Source: CAZHBD01 sp964530555 (GTDB taxonomy: Bacteria > Patescibacteriota > Saccharimonadia > Saccharimonadales > AWTP1-31). Taken from it: DNA of 64,000 nt. Within the stretch, counting starts at the first letter, position 1, and the number at the start of each line of letters is the position of its first letter. The translations under genes and the position numbers were made by a program. The notes under the pieces are model-generated. The model had not been told where the DNA came from, did no database searches, and was given only the letters and a program-made list of their open reading frames with translations. Positions 26,508 through 34,826 of the stretch are shown piece by piece. The stretch is from assembly GCA_964530555.1 (NCBI GenBank), contig CAZHBD010000001.1, positions 1 to 64,000 on the forward strand, written 5' to 3'.

Positions 26508-28334
26508 CTACTTACTCGGCTTACTCTCGTACGATTGACACTCTACTTGCGTTGATTGCTGCAAACGGTTGGTTATATCAGTATAGAGATACTCACGGGT
26601 GCCACCTGCGGTTAAGGCATAGTTACAATTTGGTAGATAGGGCAAGGCAAGGTCTGCATACCGATTTAAAACAATGCGGAATAGATTAACACTGGAGAGG
26701 TTGTGCATATCTTCTTCGGTGGCCAGGGGGATATGGGCAGCCTGTAGTATGCCGTATTTCATTTGCAGCCAACTGTCTGACCATTTTGTCATATCATCAC
26801 CTTTGCCTGCCGTTTCGGTGTTTAACGCCTCGGCTACAGGGCTTAAGGCACTACTATCCATTGTTTGAGGATATGGGCCTTCATCTGAATTGAGCAGCAT
26901 CACTGCTTGCCCATTAGATTTTGAGAGAGCGCTAGTGATGACGCTTTGAATCTGAGTGTTTATAAACTCAACTTGATCAGTATATTTTGTTCTTACTGGG
27001 CGACCGGTGTTGTTGCCCTCATTATTCAATGACAATGAACCATCGGCATTAAAATCAAACGGATCGTGGGGTACTAAAATGTGAGCAAAGATAAAGCGCC
27101 CACCGGGCTTACTATCGTTTGCAAGTTTTGTCAGGTTTTGCAACTGCGTTTGTACGGTATCGACCCGTGTCTCCTCCGACAATTTAAAAGGCCACATAGA
27201 TGCTTTGGCAAAACGGTAGTAAGGACTATTCGAAAATTCTAGTGCTTCCACGCCGCGAAGATTTTTTATTTTCCCCATGACTGATAACAGAATACTTTTC
27301 ATGTAGTCATGATCCGCAAGCGGTGCCTGGTTGCTAACGCCATAGACCGAGCCAATGGAGTGGTATTGATAGCCAGCATCTTTTAGGGTCTTAACCACTG
27401 ACGACTGTCGGACGGTGTTGTGGTAGAGGACTCGCGCTTGGGCGGAATCATTTTTAAACGGTGCTACAATTTCATTGGTATAGCGTGCATTGAGCGTCGA
27501 GGCAATTGACATTGCAGTGAACGGGTAATTTGAATGAGCGTTGTCATTTACGGTAAAGCCCTGAGAACGTAACGACTCAGTAAATGGTGTATTGTCGAAA
27601 CCAAATTGCGATGCAAGGGTTTGGTTACTGGCGTATCGATCCAAAACAATGTAATAAATATCTGGTTTATCACTCTGCTTGTGAATCTTTTGGCTTAGCG
27701 CGGAAGGAACAACGGTTGATTCTTTGATGAGAGCGGGGATGATGTGCAGAAGGCCGAGATGCGGGATTACTAGTAGGTAGCCCAAGAGTGCTGCAACGCC
27801 GAGCTGGACGTCGATATGTCTATTGCCTTTCATATGGTCAACCAGCTTGGATATGCCGACGCCTATTGCAGCAGCTATGCTTACGAGCAGTACGAAGAAA
27901 ACTATGCTGGCGAGTACCATTGAATCTCCTTCATTAAGACCAGGGGTCAGTGCTTTAATGATTCCGCTCATGGCAGTTAGCTTGGCGTCATAACCCACCA
28001 ACAAAAATGCAAGGCTGACTGTCGCAACCAACTTAGCAGTGTATGTTTTTAGCCAAGGCAGCCAGTATAGAAATACAACTATAATTCCGGCAGTAACGGC
28101 ATGCATGAGAAGGGGGAAAAGAAGCTCGCGCGGGAAAATCTCGAGATAATTATCGTTCTTTAGAATGTTGCTGAAAAAGAAGCTCACAAATACCGAGTAG
28201 CTTGCTAGAAACAGACATGCAAGACGTACGAGCACACGGCGTCGTAGAAGTGATAACCGTTCGACTACGGCAAATGATTTGTTCTTGGTCTTATGCTGTT
28301 TTTTTGTAGTCTGTTGTTTGCGTTGCGTCATCAT
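26508..28334 (-). CDS. Sulfatase/alkaline-phosphatase-fold membrane enzyme
   Basis: A 608-residue protein (ATG 28334 or 28331): a basic N-terminus, five hydrophobic helices (about 30-215), then an outside domain of the alkaline phosphatase superfamily. Its motifs are PDIYYIVLDRYAS (metal ligand), NYPFTAMSIASTLNARY (probable T nucleophile), FAHILVPHDPF and LLNSDEGPYPQ, which replaces the usual D-H-G. LTA-synthase and phosphoethanolamine-transferase relatives share this layout. It probably adds or removes a phosphate- or sulfate-linked group on the surface glycan. It overlaps the methyltransferase gene upstream by 4 bases. Confidence 0.78.
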   Translation of the reverse strand: MMTQRKQQTTKKQHKTKNKSFAVVERLSLLRRRVLVRLACLFLASYSVFVSFFFSNILKNDNYLEIFPRELLFPLLMHAVTAGIIVVFLYWLPWLKTYTAKLVATVSLAFLLVGYDAKLTAMSGIIKALTPGLNEGDSMVLASIVFFVLLVSIAAAIGVGISKLVDHMKGNRHIDVQLGVAALLGYLLVIPHLGLLHIIPALIKESTVVPSALSQKIHKQSDKPDIYYIVLDRYASNQTLASQFGFDNTPFTESLRSQGFTVNDNAHSNYPFTAMSIASTLNARYTNEIVAPFKNDSAQARVLYHNTVRQSSVVKTLKDAGYQYHSIGSVYGVSNQAPLADHDYMKSILLSVMGKIKNLRGVEALEFSNSPYYRFAKASMWPFKLSEETRVDTVQTQLQNLTKLANDSKPGGRFIFAHILVPHDPFDFNADGSLSLNNEGNNTGRPVRTKYTDQVEFINTQIQSVITSALSKSNGQAVMLLNSDEGPYPQTMDSSALSPVAEALNTETAGKGDDMTKWSDSWLQMKYGILQAAHIPLATEEDMHNLSSVNLFRIVLNRYADLALPYLPNCNYALTAGGTREYLYTDITNRLQQSTQVECQSYESKPSK

Positions 28335-29725
28335 TTTGCCTTAAAGAGGTACAATGTTCTTTTTGTGCCTCGTATAGATTTTTGCTCGATCAACCTGTAG
28401 TATTTGTTGAAAGCGCTGATAAAACGGTCTTCAGTATAGTCACCAAATATATCTTTTCGGGTGGCGAGGAGCTTCTGGACCTGCGAATCATCTTTTGGCA
28501 CAAATTCAATAAGCAGATAGTTGCCTAAGTCAGCAAAGTATCGAGCAATCAGGTCAAAGGGTAAATTGTTCGATATGGCCAGGTGGTGAATGAGAGCTAA
28601 AGCCATGACCAGGTCCGAGTGAAAGCGTTGCTGAATTGTGCCACGTTCATTGTTGGCCCAGCCCAGGGCGCCGCCTGGATTTGTGAGGTCAATAAGCATG
28701 GGGAGCATCTGTGTTTCGTTGAGCCGTTTGGTAACTTGATAATTTTTCTCCACGGCTACTGGGTCAATGTCGGTGCATATTGTTTCGACTTTGAGTTTGT
28801 GTAACGCTCGACTATAGCGACCATCATTCCCGCCCAGATCAAGTGCCGTCTTAAGACCCAGCGGTTTAATGAGGCTTGTAACAAGTTTTGCTTTCCTTAC
28901 TTCAGACTCATCTGAGTAATTAGTATTGTTATAGTAATCGCCCCATTCGGTTTTAGGCATTGGAGCGTGTAGTTTGGTGATCATTCGTTCTAGGCTACCA
29001 AGTATGCCAAGCAGCCCGTTGAGGGTGACTTTTCGGTTGGCTTGTTGGTGACTGTTGGCTTTGGCTTGTTGGGCTCGACCATGTAACACGATGTGCATAA
29101 TTACTGCTGGTCGAACTCGCACTGCGCGGGGCAATAGCTTGCTAGTGAGATCGAGTGGTATACCATCGAGATTATCACGGAGGAGTTGCTGCAAGCGGAT
29201 ATCGGTGGACTGCATCAGTAAGAGTGGTGCCAAAAAATGCTGGCAAAACTGACGATACGCTTGCCAAGGTTGGCCTTCATGATAGGCTTCAAATGACAAG
29301 GTATCGATAAACACTGGCTTACCGTGAAGAAATTGGACATTGTAAGCACTGGCATCCTTTAGGGTCATACCATGTTGCAGAGCAATGGTTTGGATCTTCA
29401 AGGTTAACAATGCGGCATCCTTCAGTTGGCTAAATGACCACTCAAAAGGATAAGAGATAACCGGAATCTGCTGTGGGCAAAGAACTTTGTAAGCGCCTTT
29501 AGTAGAACTTTGTTTGGAGCGATCCTCCTTGTGCGGCACCAGCAGATTTTCGTGTACTAAAGCGTCATACAAGCCAGAATTCATGAACAGCTCGTAATCT
29601 GGTTTTCCGGCATTATTGATTTGTCTATATATCTTCCCTCGAGTGTCAAAAAAAACAAAACCTGCAGGATCGCGAAACGAAGCGGCTAAAGAATTGCCGG
29701 CCGGCTTACTTTTTGGTTTTTTCAT
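28331..29725 (-). CDS. SAM-dependent methyltransferase, NoeA-like
   Basis: The frame is open to 29866, but the ATG at 29725 (or 29731) is preferred: it overlaps the end of a small gene by 20 bases and homology starts about residue 10 (464 residues). The methyltransferase domain lies in the second half: TALDLGGNDGRYSRAL (motif I), TDIDPVAVEKNY and VMALALIHHLAISNNLP. The N-terminal half with LKDASAYNVQF resembles the NoeA-type proteins found beside sulfatase-fold genes. It is probably a glycan-modifying enzyme; the target is unknown. Confidence 0.75.
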   Translation of the reverse strand: MKKPKSKPAGNSLAASFRDPAGFVFFDTRGKIYRQINNAGKPDYELFMNSGLYDALVHENLLVPHKEDRSKQSSTKGAYKVLCPQQIPVISYPFEWSFSQLKDAALLTLKIQTIALQHGMTLKDASAYNVQFLHGKPVFIDTLSFEAYHEGQPWQAYRQFCQHFLAPLLLMQSTDIRLQQLLRDNLDGIPLDLTSKLLPRAVRVRPAVIMHIVLHGRAQQAKANSHQQANRKVTLNGLLGILGSLERMITKLHAPMPKTEWGDYYNNTNYSDESEVRKAKLVTSLIKPLGLKTALDLGGNDGRYSRALHKLKVETICTDIDPVAVEKNYQVTKRLNETQMLPMLIDLTNPGGALGWANNERGTIQQRFHSDLVMALALIHHLAISNNLPFDLIARYFADLGNYLLIEFVPKDDSQVQKLLATRKDIFGDYTEDRFISAFNKYYRLIEQKSIRGTKRTLYLFKAK

Positions 29726-29876
29726 TAGCATTGTTTGACGAATCGACTCGTCGTATTTTAGTGATAATTTTCCCAAACGAACTGCGGAAAACCACCCCCA
29801 CTGCCAATGCTGCACCAAGTACCGCTTGTATAAACATACTCCCAGTACCGGCATCAATATAAGCAAAATGTAACAA
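29706..29876 (-). CDS. Small YIDPGTGS-type membrane protein
   Basis: The open frame starts at 29903, but that TTG lies inside a -10 box. AGGAGG seven bases before a TTG at 29874-29876 supports that start, giving 56 residues. The sequence AYIDAGTGSMFIQAVLGAAL is typical of a small conserved membrane protein found next to NoeA-like and sulfatase-fold genes. It has one membrane helix and a basic tail. It overlaps the methyltransferase gene, which suggests coupled translation and a shared task. Confidence 0.7.
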   Translation of the reverse strand: MLHFAYIDAGTGSMFIQAVLGAALAVGVVFRSSFGKIITKIRRVDSSNNANEKTKK

Positions 29877-29902
29877 GTAAAACCCTCCTATTGGTAGTAC
29901 CA

Positions 29903-29908
29903 ATTATA
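29903..29908 (-). promoter_or_regulatory. TATAAT promoter of the small-protein/methyltransferase/sulfatase operon
   Basis: On the minus strand a perfect TATAAT lies at 29903-29908, with a second TATAGT just upstream. A start about 7 bases on would leave a leader of about 20 bases carrying AGGAGG before the TTG start at 29876. The galE stop is at 29909, so this promoter sits directly in the galE-operon gap and starts a new unit. Confidence 0.6.
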
Positions 29909-30934
29909 CTATACTTTTGACTTTGCAAGGGTTTGTTGCCAGCGCCAGGCGTCGACTAGTGCCTCGCCGAGCGTCTTTTCTGATCTCCAATCTAAGAGCC
30001 GATTGGCTTTTTCAACCGCAGCATACGAAGCAACAATGTCGCCAGGGCGGCGCTTGCCAATAACGTAGGGAACTTTTTGGTCGGTTACTTTTTCAAACGT
30101 TTGTATAACTTCTAGTACACTGCTGCCGACACCGGTGCCAACATTACAAAAATCATACGATCCTGCAGCTTGGCTAGTAATGTACTCCATTGCTTTTATG
30201 TGGGCTTTCGCGAGGTCGACCACATGAATGTAGTCCCGGATGCACGTGCCATCAGGTGTTGGATAATCATCGCCAAAGACAGTTAACTGTTCTCGCCAGC
30301 CAGCAACAGTTTGAGTGATAAATGGTACTAGAATCGATGGTACGCCTCGTGGCAGCTCGCCAATAAGACCAGACGGGTGCGCGCCTATTGGGTTAAAGTA
30401 GCGAAGTGCCATAGCTCGTAGACGCGAGCTCGCTTGAGTAGAGTCGCGCAGTATTTCTTCGTCCATTTGTTTAGTAGCCCCGTAAGGTGACGCAGCCGGC
30501 TTAATGGGTGAATCTTCGGTCAGCGGTAGAGCATCGGCTTCACCATAGACGGTGCAAGACGATGAAAATATTATGCTGATTGGTTTTTGAGTGTCCTCTA
30601 GTTCTTTCAGCAAAGTTACAAAGCCGCTGACGTTGTTTTCGTAATATTTGAGCGGTTGTTTCACCGATTCGCCAACTGCCTTAAAGGCTGCAAAGTGGAT
30701 AACGCCCTCAATAGATTCTGTATCTAAAACTCGGCGTAATAATTCGCGATCTTGAAAGTCGCCTTCATAGAGCATTGGTTTTTGTTTGGTAATGTTGGTA
30801 ATCCCCTTGATGACACCTGGTTCGGAATTGCTAAAATTATCGATAATAATCGGCCGGTAACCCGCAGCAATTAGCTCCACGACCGTGTGTGAGCCAATAA
30901 AACCACAACCACCTGTAACCAAAACATTTTTCAC
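29909..30934 (-). CDS. galE: UDP-glucose 4-epimerase
   Basis: A 341-residue extended short-chain dehydrogenase. NAD is bound by GGCGFIGSHT at the N-terminus. The catalytic YxxxK is in SPYGATKQMDEEIL, preceded by SSSCTVYGE. MALRYFNPIGAHPSG and the C-terminal GKRRPGDIVASYA stretch are typical of GalE. It interconverts UDP-glucose and UDP-galactose (or their N-acetyl forms) to feed the glycosyltransferases. It overlaps the upstream GT4 gene by 4 bases. Confidence 0.93.
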   Translation of the reverse strand: MKNVLVTGGCGFIGSHTVVELIAAGYRPIIIDNFSNSEPGVIKGITNITKQKPMLYEGDFQDRELLRRVLDTESIEGVIHFAAFKAVGESVKQPLKYYENNVSGFVTLLKELEDTQKPISIIFSSSCTVYGEADALPLTEDSPIKPAASPYGATKQMDEEILRDSTQASSRLRAMALRYFNPIGAHPSGLIGELPRGVPSILVPFITQTVAGWREQLTVFGDDYPTPDGTCIRDYIHVVDLAKAHIKAMEYITSQAAGSYDFCNVGTGVGSSVLEVIQTFEKVTDQKVPYVIGKRRPGDIVASYAAVEKANRLLDWRSEKTLGEALVDAWRWQQTLAKSKV

Positions 30935-32025
30935 TGAGATACCTTGCTAGCAACGAGCTGTTTAAATTCTTCGCGGAAGCGCTCAGCTCGATATTGGTGA
31001 GCATACTTGGCGATCACTTCGGCATCAAATTTTTTTAGATCAAACTGCTTGAGTACATCGACTAGGCTTGTGACACTTTGCTCGTCAAAAAATAACCCAG
31101 TTTTTCCTGGCAAAACATAATCCAGCGCTCCCCCAGCTTTGTAGGCAATCACCGGAGTACCGCTAGCCATAGCCTCGACGGGGGCGATCCCAAAATCTTC
31201 GAGAGCCGCAAAGAGAAAAGCTTCAGCGGAAGCCAGTCTCGCGGCGACTACCTCGTCTGGTGCAGTAGTGTTGAAACGGATCGTTGGTCCGGCCAATGAA
31301 GTAAGACGGGGTAGATCTGGACCACGGCCAATGACTAGAAGCGGCATCTGTAGTTGATTACAGGCTTCAATTAAGATGTCTAGCTTTTTATTTGGCACCA
31401 AACGACTGACTGTCACAAAGCCTGAGCGGACCTTGTTCTTTCGTTGCTTTTCGAAGCGCTCAATTGCAACGGGAGGATGTATGATGACGGAATTACGTTT
31501 GTAGTAGTGTTTAATATCCTGCTGAATGTGTTTTGAGTTGGCAATAATTACATCAGGCTTTTGGGCTGCAGCATAATCGTGCTTTTTCAATGGACCAACC
31601 AATAACCCCAGACCGAGCCGGGCAAGTGGACTGAATATGCCAAAGCCGGGTTGTTTCATGTATTGTTCGTAGTGTCGCCAATAAAAGTGGGTTGGGCTGT
31701 GGCAATAGCAGATGTGTAGCGCGCCGTTTCGGACGTTTACATCTTTCGCCTCGCCATTACCTGCGCTACTGATTACAATGTCGTAGGCTTGGAGATTAAG
31801 CCTTCTGAACCAGTATCTCCTAAGCGGGGGTATAAACTTTCTGAGCTTGCCAAAGGGCCAGTGCTGCAGATAGCCGGTGACTACTTTGTCATCGAGTTTT
31901 TTACGCCACTCGTCGCTACAGTAAGACGTATAAATAGGTGCTTCGGGGTACAGTGTATGTAATTCTTGAACAACACGCTCTGCGCCACCACCAACCAACC
32001 AATCGTGGACGATGGCAACTTTCAC
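30931..32025 (-). CDS. GT4-family glycosyltransferase
   Basis: A 364-residue GT-B enzyme. The N-terminus is AIVHDWLVGGGAERVVQELH, and the C-terminal half has VSRLVPNKKLDILIEAC and EDFGIAPVEAMASGTPVIAY with the E-x7-E pair. Enzymes of this type often add the second sugar to the lipid-linked priming sugar. It overlaps the initiating sugar transferase gene upstream by 4 bases, supporting an early step in assembly. Confidence 0.9.
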   Translation of the reverse strand: MKVAIVHDWLVGGGAERVVQELHTLYPEAPIYTSYCSDEWRKKLDDKVVTGYLQHWPFGKLRKFIPPLRRYWFRRLNLQAYDIVISSAGNGEAKDVNVRNGALHICYCHSPTHFYWRHYEQYMKQPGFGIFSPLARLGLGLLVGPLKKHDYAAAQKPDVIIANSKHIQQDIKHYYKRNSVIIHPPVAIERFEKQRKNKVRSGFVTVSRLVPNKKLDILIEACNQLQMPLLVIGRGPDLPRLTSLAGPTIRFNTTAPDEVVAARLASAEAFLFAALEDFGIAPVEAMASGTPVIAYKAGGALDYVLPGKTGLFFDEQSVTSLVDVLKQFDLKKFDAEVIAKYAHQYRAERFREEFKQLVASKVSQ

Positions 32026-33470
32026 GGTTCGAAAACACCATTAACTACTGTTCGTACGGTCTTTAACAAGATCGTTATATCGAGCCAGAAGCTCCAGTTT
32101 TGTACATAGTAAGTATCCAACTTGCGTCGCTCATCAAAGCTGATTTCTCGCCGGCCCGACACTTGAGCTAGGCCGGTAATCCCAGATTTAACACTCAGGA
32201 TGGTGTGTTTTTTGGCATACTCATCGAGCTCACGAGGTACTAAGGCTCGTGGGCCAACCAAGCTGATGTCTCCCTTAAGGACGTTAAACAATTGCGGTAA
32301 TTCATCGAGACTGGTTTTGCGAATAAAGCTACCAACTGGGGTGACGCGAAAATCTTTATCGAGCTTGTCGCCATTTTTTCGGTATTCTTCAATAAGTTCC
32401 GGTTTGCCCACCATGCGGAAGACTTCTTCATCGGTTTTACCATCAAACTTTGCATAGTGCGAGCGGAATTTGTAGACTTTGAAGACTTGGTTAAAGCGTG
32501 TCAGCCGATTTTGCTGCACGCCCCGCATGATCATCGGCCCTTTGGGGTCGTTAAGTTTTACGGCAATTGCGACTAACAACATGATAGGGCTACTGAGAAC
32601 AATCAGAATACTGCTTGCGAAAATATCAAACAAACGCTTTACGACACGTCCCCAGCCTATAAGTGGCGTTTGGTGTACAGCGATCATGGGAATGGAGCGA
32701 AACAGGTCTACGACGATGTTGCCAACAAACAGATCGCTATTGCCGGGAATAAATCTGTAGGCCATATGATTGGCTTGAGCATAATCTAAAATCACGCTGT
32801 TCTTGGTTGAGTTTGGGTACAGTTCTGTCTGAATGATGCTGTATATGCTACCTGTTTTGAGATTCTCGCAGGCTTCGGCAAAAGTGGCGAAGACTTTAAA
32901 CCCATGGAGCCCAGCCAGTTTTTCCCTCTCGCCAACCACTGCTACAACTTTGTACCCAGAATTACGTGTATCCAGTAGGGACTCAATAAGCTCGCGGGCC
33001 AAGGGGTTGTCGCCGACAATCAGCACTCGATTCACACCAATACCGTAACGGTATAGTTCAATACGTAAGATACGTAGCAGTGTACGGGTAATAAGCAGGA
33101 ACCCAAACCCAATACCCAAGGCATAGATGGGGACTAAACGGGCAGGGAAGAGGTTTTCAGGTGAGACAAAATCGTAGCCAATAACAACCAGGATCCCCAA
33201 AAATGAACCGATCAAAAGGCGACCAAGTTCAGAAAAGCGCTTTTCATAAACTGCCTGGTTATACAGGCCAATAAAGCCGTGGACCAAAATCCACAATGGT
33301 AATACCGTAACAAAGGCCCAAAAATATGTGCGTGCCGGTATAGCTGTGATTAGCGGACGAGTATCAAACTTAACGCGCAAGATATACGCCAAGCTGAATG
33401 CGGCCAGAAGCGCCAAGAAATCTCCTATAACGAGCAGAACGGTGTATGGCAGGTTGCTGTTATTTTTCAT
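32022..33470 (-). CDS. Initiating polyprenyl-phosphate sugar-1-phosphate transferase (WcaJ/WbaP-like)
   Basis: A 482-residue protein. Four N-terminal helices (about 10-130) and a CoA-binding-like middle domain are followed by the bacterial sugar transferase domain: KRLFDIFASSILIVLSSPIM, KVYKFRSHY, then SLDELPQLFNVLKGDISLVG and GLAQVSGR. It transfers a hexose-1-phosphate to undecaprenyl phosphate, the first step of the polysaccharide. Upstream, a TACAAT box and GAGAGAAG site precede the ATG on the minus strand. It leads the operon with the GT4 and galE. Confidence 0.92.
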   Translation of the reverse strand: MKNNSNLPYTVLLVIGDFLALLAAFSLAYILRVKFDTRPLITAIPARTYFWAFVTVLPLWILVHGFIGLYNQAVYEKRFSELGRLLIGSFLGILVVIGYDFVSPENLFPARLVPIYALGIGFGFLLITRTLLRILRIELYRYGIGVNRVLIVGDNPLARELIESLLDTRNSGYKVVAVVGEREKLAGLHGFKVFATFAEACENLKTGSIYSIIQTELYPNSTKNSVILDYAQANHMAYRFIPGNSDLFVGNIVVDLFRSIPMIAVHQTPLIGWGRVVKRLFDIFASSILIVLSSPIMLLVAIAVKLNDPKGPMIMRGVQQNRLTRFNQVFKVYKFRSHYAKFDGKTDEEVFRMVGKPELIEEYRKNGDKLDKDFRVTPVGSFIRKTSLDELPQLFNVLKGDISLVGPRALVPRELDEYAKKHTILSVKSGITGLAQVSGRREISFDERRKLDTYYVQNWSFWLDITILLKTVRTVVNGVFEP

Positions 33471-33491
33471 AGGCTAACTTCTCTCATTGTA

Positions 33492-34826
33492 TCACTTTGC
33501 CCGGGAACTTCGACTAGGCATCGGCGGAGTGTCTTTTGGTGCCACCAGTGTTAGGCCCACAAAGAAGCCTGTCAGAATGGTGACGGGGAAGTTGCTCCAC
33601 ACGGGAATCACTAGGCTAGCAGCAAACAGTCCTACTAGACCAGAGCTGACTGGTTTGGCGTAAGGTGAGTTAGATGAACGAACTAACTGAAGAGTCAAGA
33701 TGAACAGTGTCATGAAGAAAGTAACCCCAAGCCAACCATATTGAACCCCGATATCAAGCAAAGCGCTCTCTGATTCAATTGAGGGCCCATCTTGAAGCGC
33801 AGCGCCTACTGCCCCAGCGCTACCTGGACCACTGCCCCAAGGATGACGTGCAATATATTCGACTCCCTGTCTCTTGGCGGAGATGTGCTGGCTGGTAGAG
33901 TCGCTGGAGTCACTCTTGTGTAGGATAAACTGATCGAACACATTGCTCTGCGCGGCAACTACCAGCCCTAATGTAAGCAAACTCAGAGCGCCAGCAATAA
34001 GTGCAACGCTATAATTGCGTAGGGCTTTCCTGAGCTTTGGCGTCACCAACACCAAGCAGGCGCTACCAACACTAGCCGCCAGTAATGCGCTACGTGAAAA
34101 AGTCAGAGCAAGTAAGGTTACTAAACTGCCAACAGAGGTTAAAAACAGATTTTTGTAGCGTGTTGTTCGTACCAAACTAGCATACATCGCAACCAAAAGC
34201 GGGATGACTAGTAAGGCTCCTAGCTCGTTTGGGTTGCGGGCAAATCCCCGCGTGCGCAACCAGCCGCTGGTGCCGCCGGTTCGCAAGATTGTCTCGCCGC
34301 CGCACTGCCCATAGCCTAGCCAGCTATCAACGTGTTGGTGCAAGCCAGCCGCATATAGCAATACAGCGAGGACCGAGAACAGTCCAAAACTTAAAACGAT
34401 CGTCTCAGTCAGTGCCGCCGGTTTCGTCTTAGGAGAATTCGTATCGGCAATCTGTAAAATTACCCAAAACAGCACAGTGTCTAGAAGTAGAGCGAGCAGT
34501 GTTTCGCGCAGGCTGGCATGAGTCTGCCAACCACGAAGCAAAATCCAGCCACTGTAGCTACATAACAGTATGCAGAATACTAGTAAGCGGCGGTTTTGCT
34601 TAATCTGCTGCAGTGGCTTTCTCTGCCGGATCTGTAATGCCCAAATACCACCAATTTCGAAAGCAAATAAAAGGAGAATGATATCTGCAATACGTCCAGC
34701 TTGTGCACAGTCAGTTATTTTTTGGACAAGCGAAGAGGTTACTCCGTGGACAAACAGAAGACTAGCAAGGGCTACAAGGAAGAACCCGTAAGGGCGACTA
34801 CCAAGTTGCGTCAGTCTTCTGAACAT
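33492..34826 (-). CDS. O-antigen ligase/polymerase-like membrane protein
   Basis: A 444-residue protein with about 11 hydrophobic helices and a large outside loop (about 270-350) containing HPWGSGPGSAGAVG, the position of the conserved loop in WaaL/Wzy (Wzy_C) proteins. LALTFSRSALLAASVG in the preceding helix is also typical. It would polymerise the repeat units or ligate the glycan to its acceptor. It overlaps the end of the LCP gene by 29 bases. Confidence 0.8.
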   Translation of the reverse strand: MFRRLTQLGSRPYGFFLVALASLLFVHGVTSSLVQKITDCAQAGRIADIILLLFAFEIGGIWALQIRQRKPLQQIKQNRRLLVFCILLCSYSGWILLRGWQTHASLRETLLALLLDTVLFWVILQIADTNSPKTKPAALTETIVLSFGLFSVLAVLLYAAGLHQHVDSWLGYGQCGGETILRTGGTSGWLRTRGFARNPNELGALLVIPLLVAMYASLVRTTRYKNLFLTSVGSLVTLLALTFSRSALLAASVGSACLVLVTPKLRKALRNYSVALIAGALSLLTLGLVVAAQSNVFDQFILHKSDSSDSTSQHISAKRQGVEYIARHPWGSGPGSAGAVGAALQDGPSIESESALLDIGVQYGWLGVTFFMTLFILTLQLVRSSNSPYAKPVSSGLVGLFAASLVIPVWSNFPVTILTGFFVGLTLVAPKDTPPMPSRSSRAK

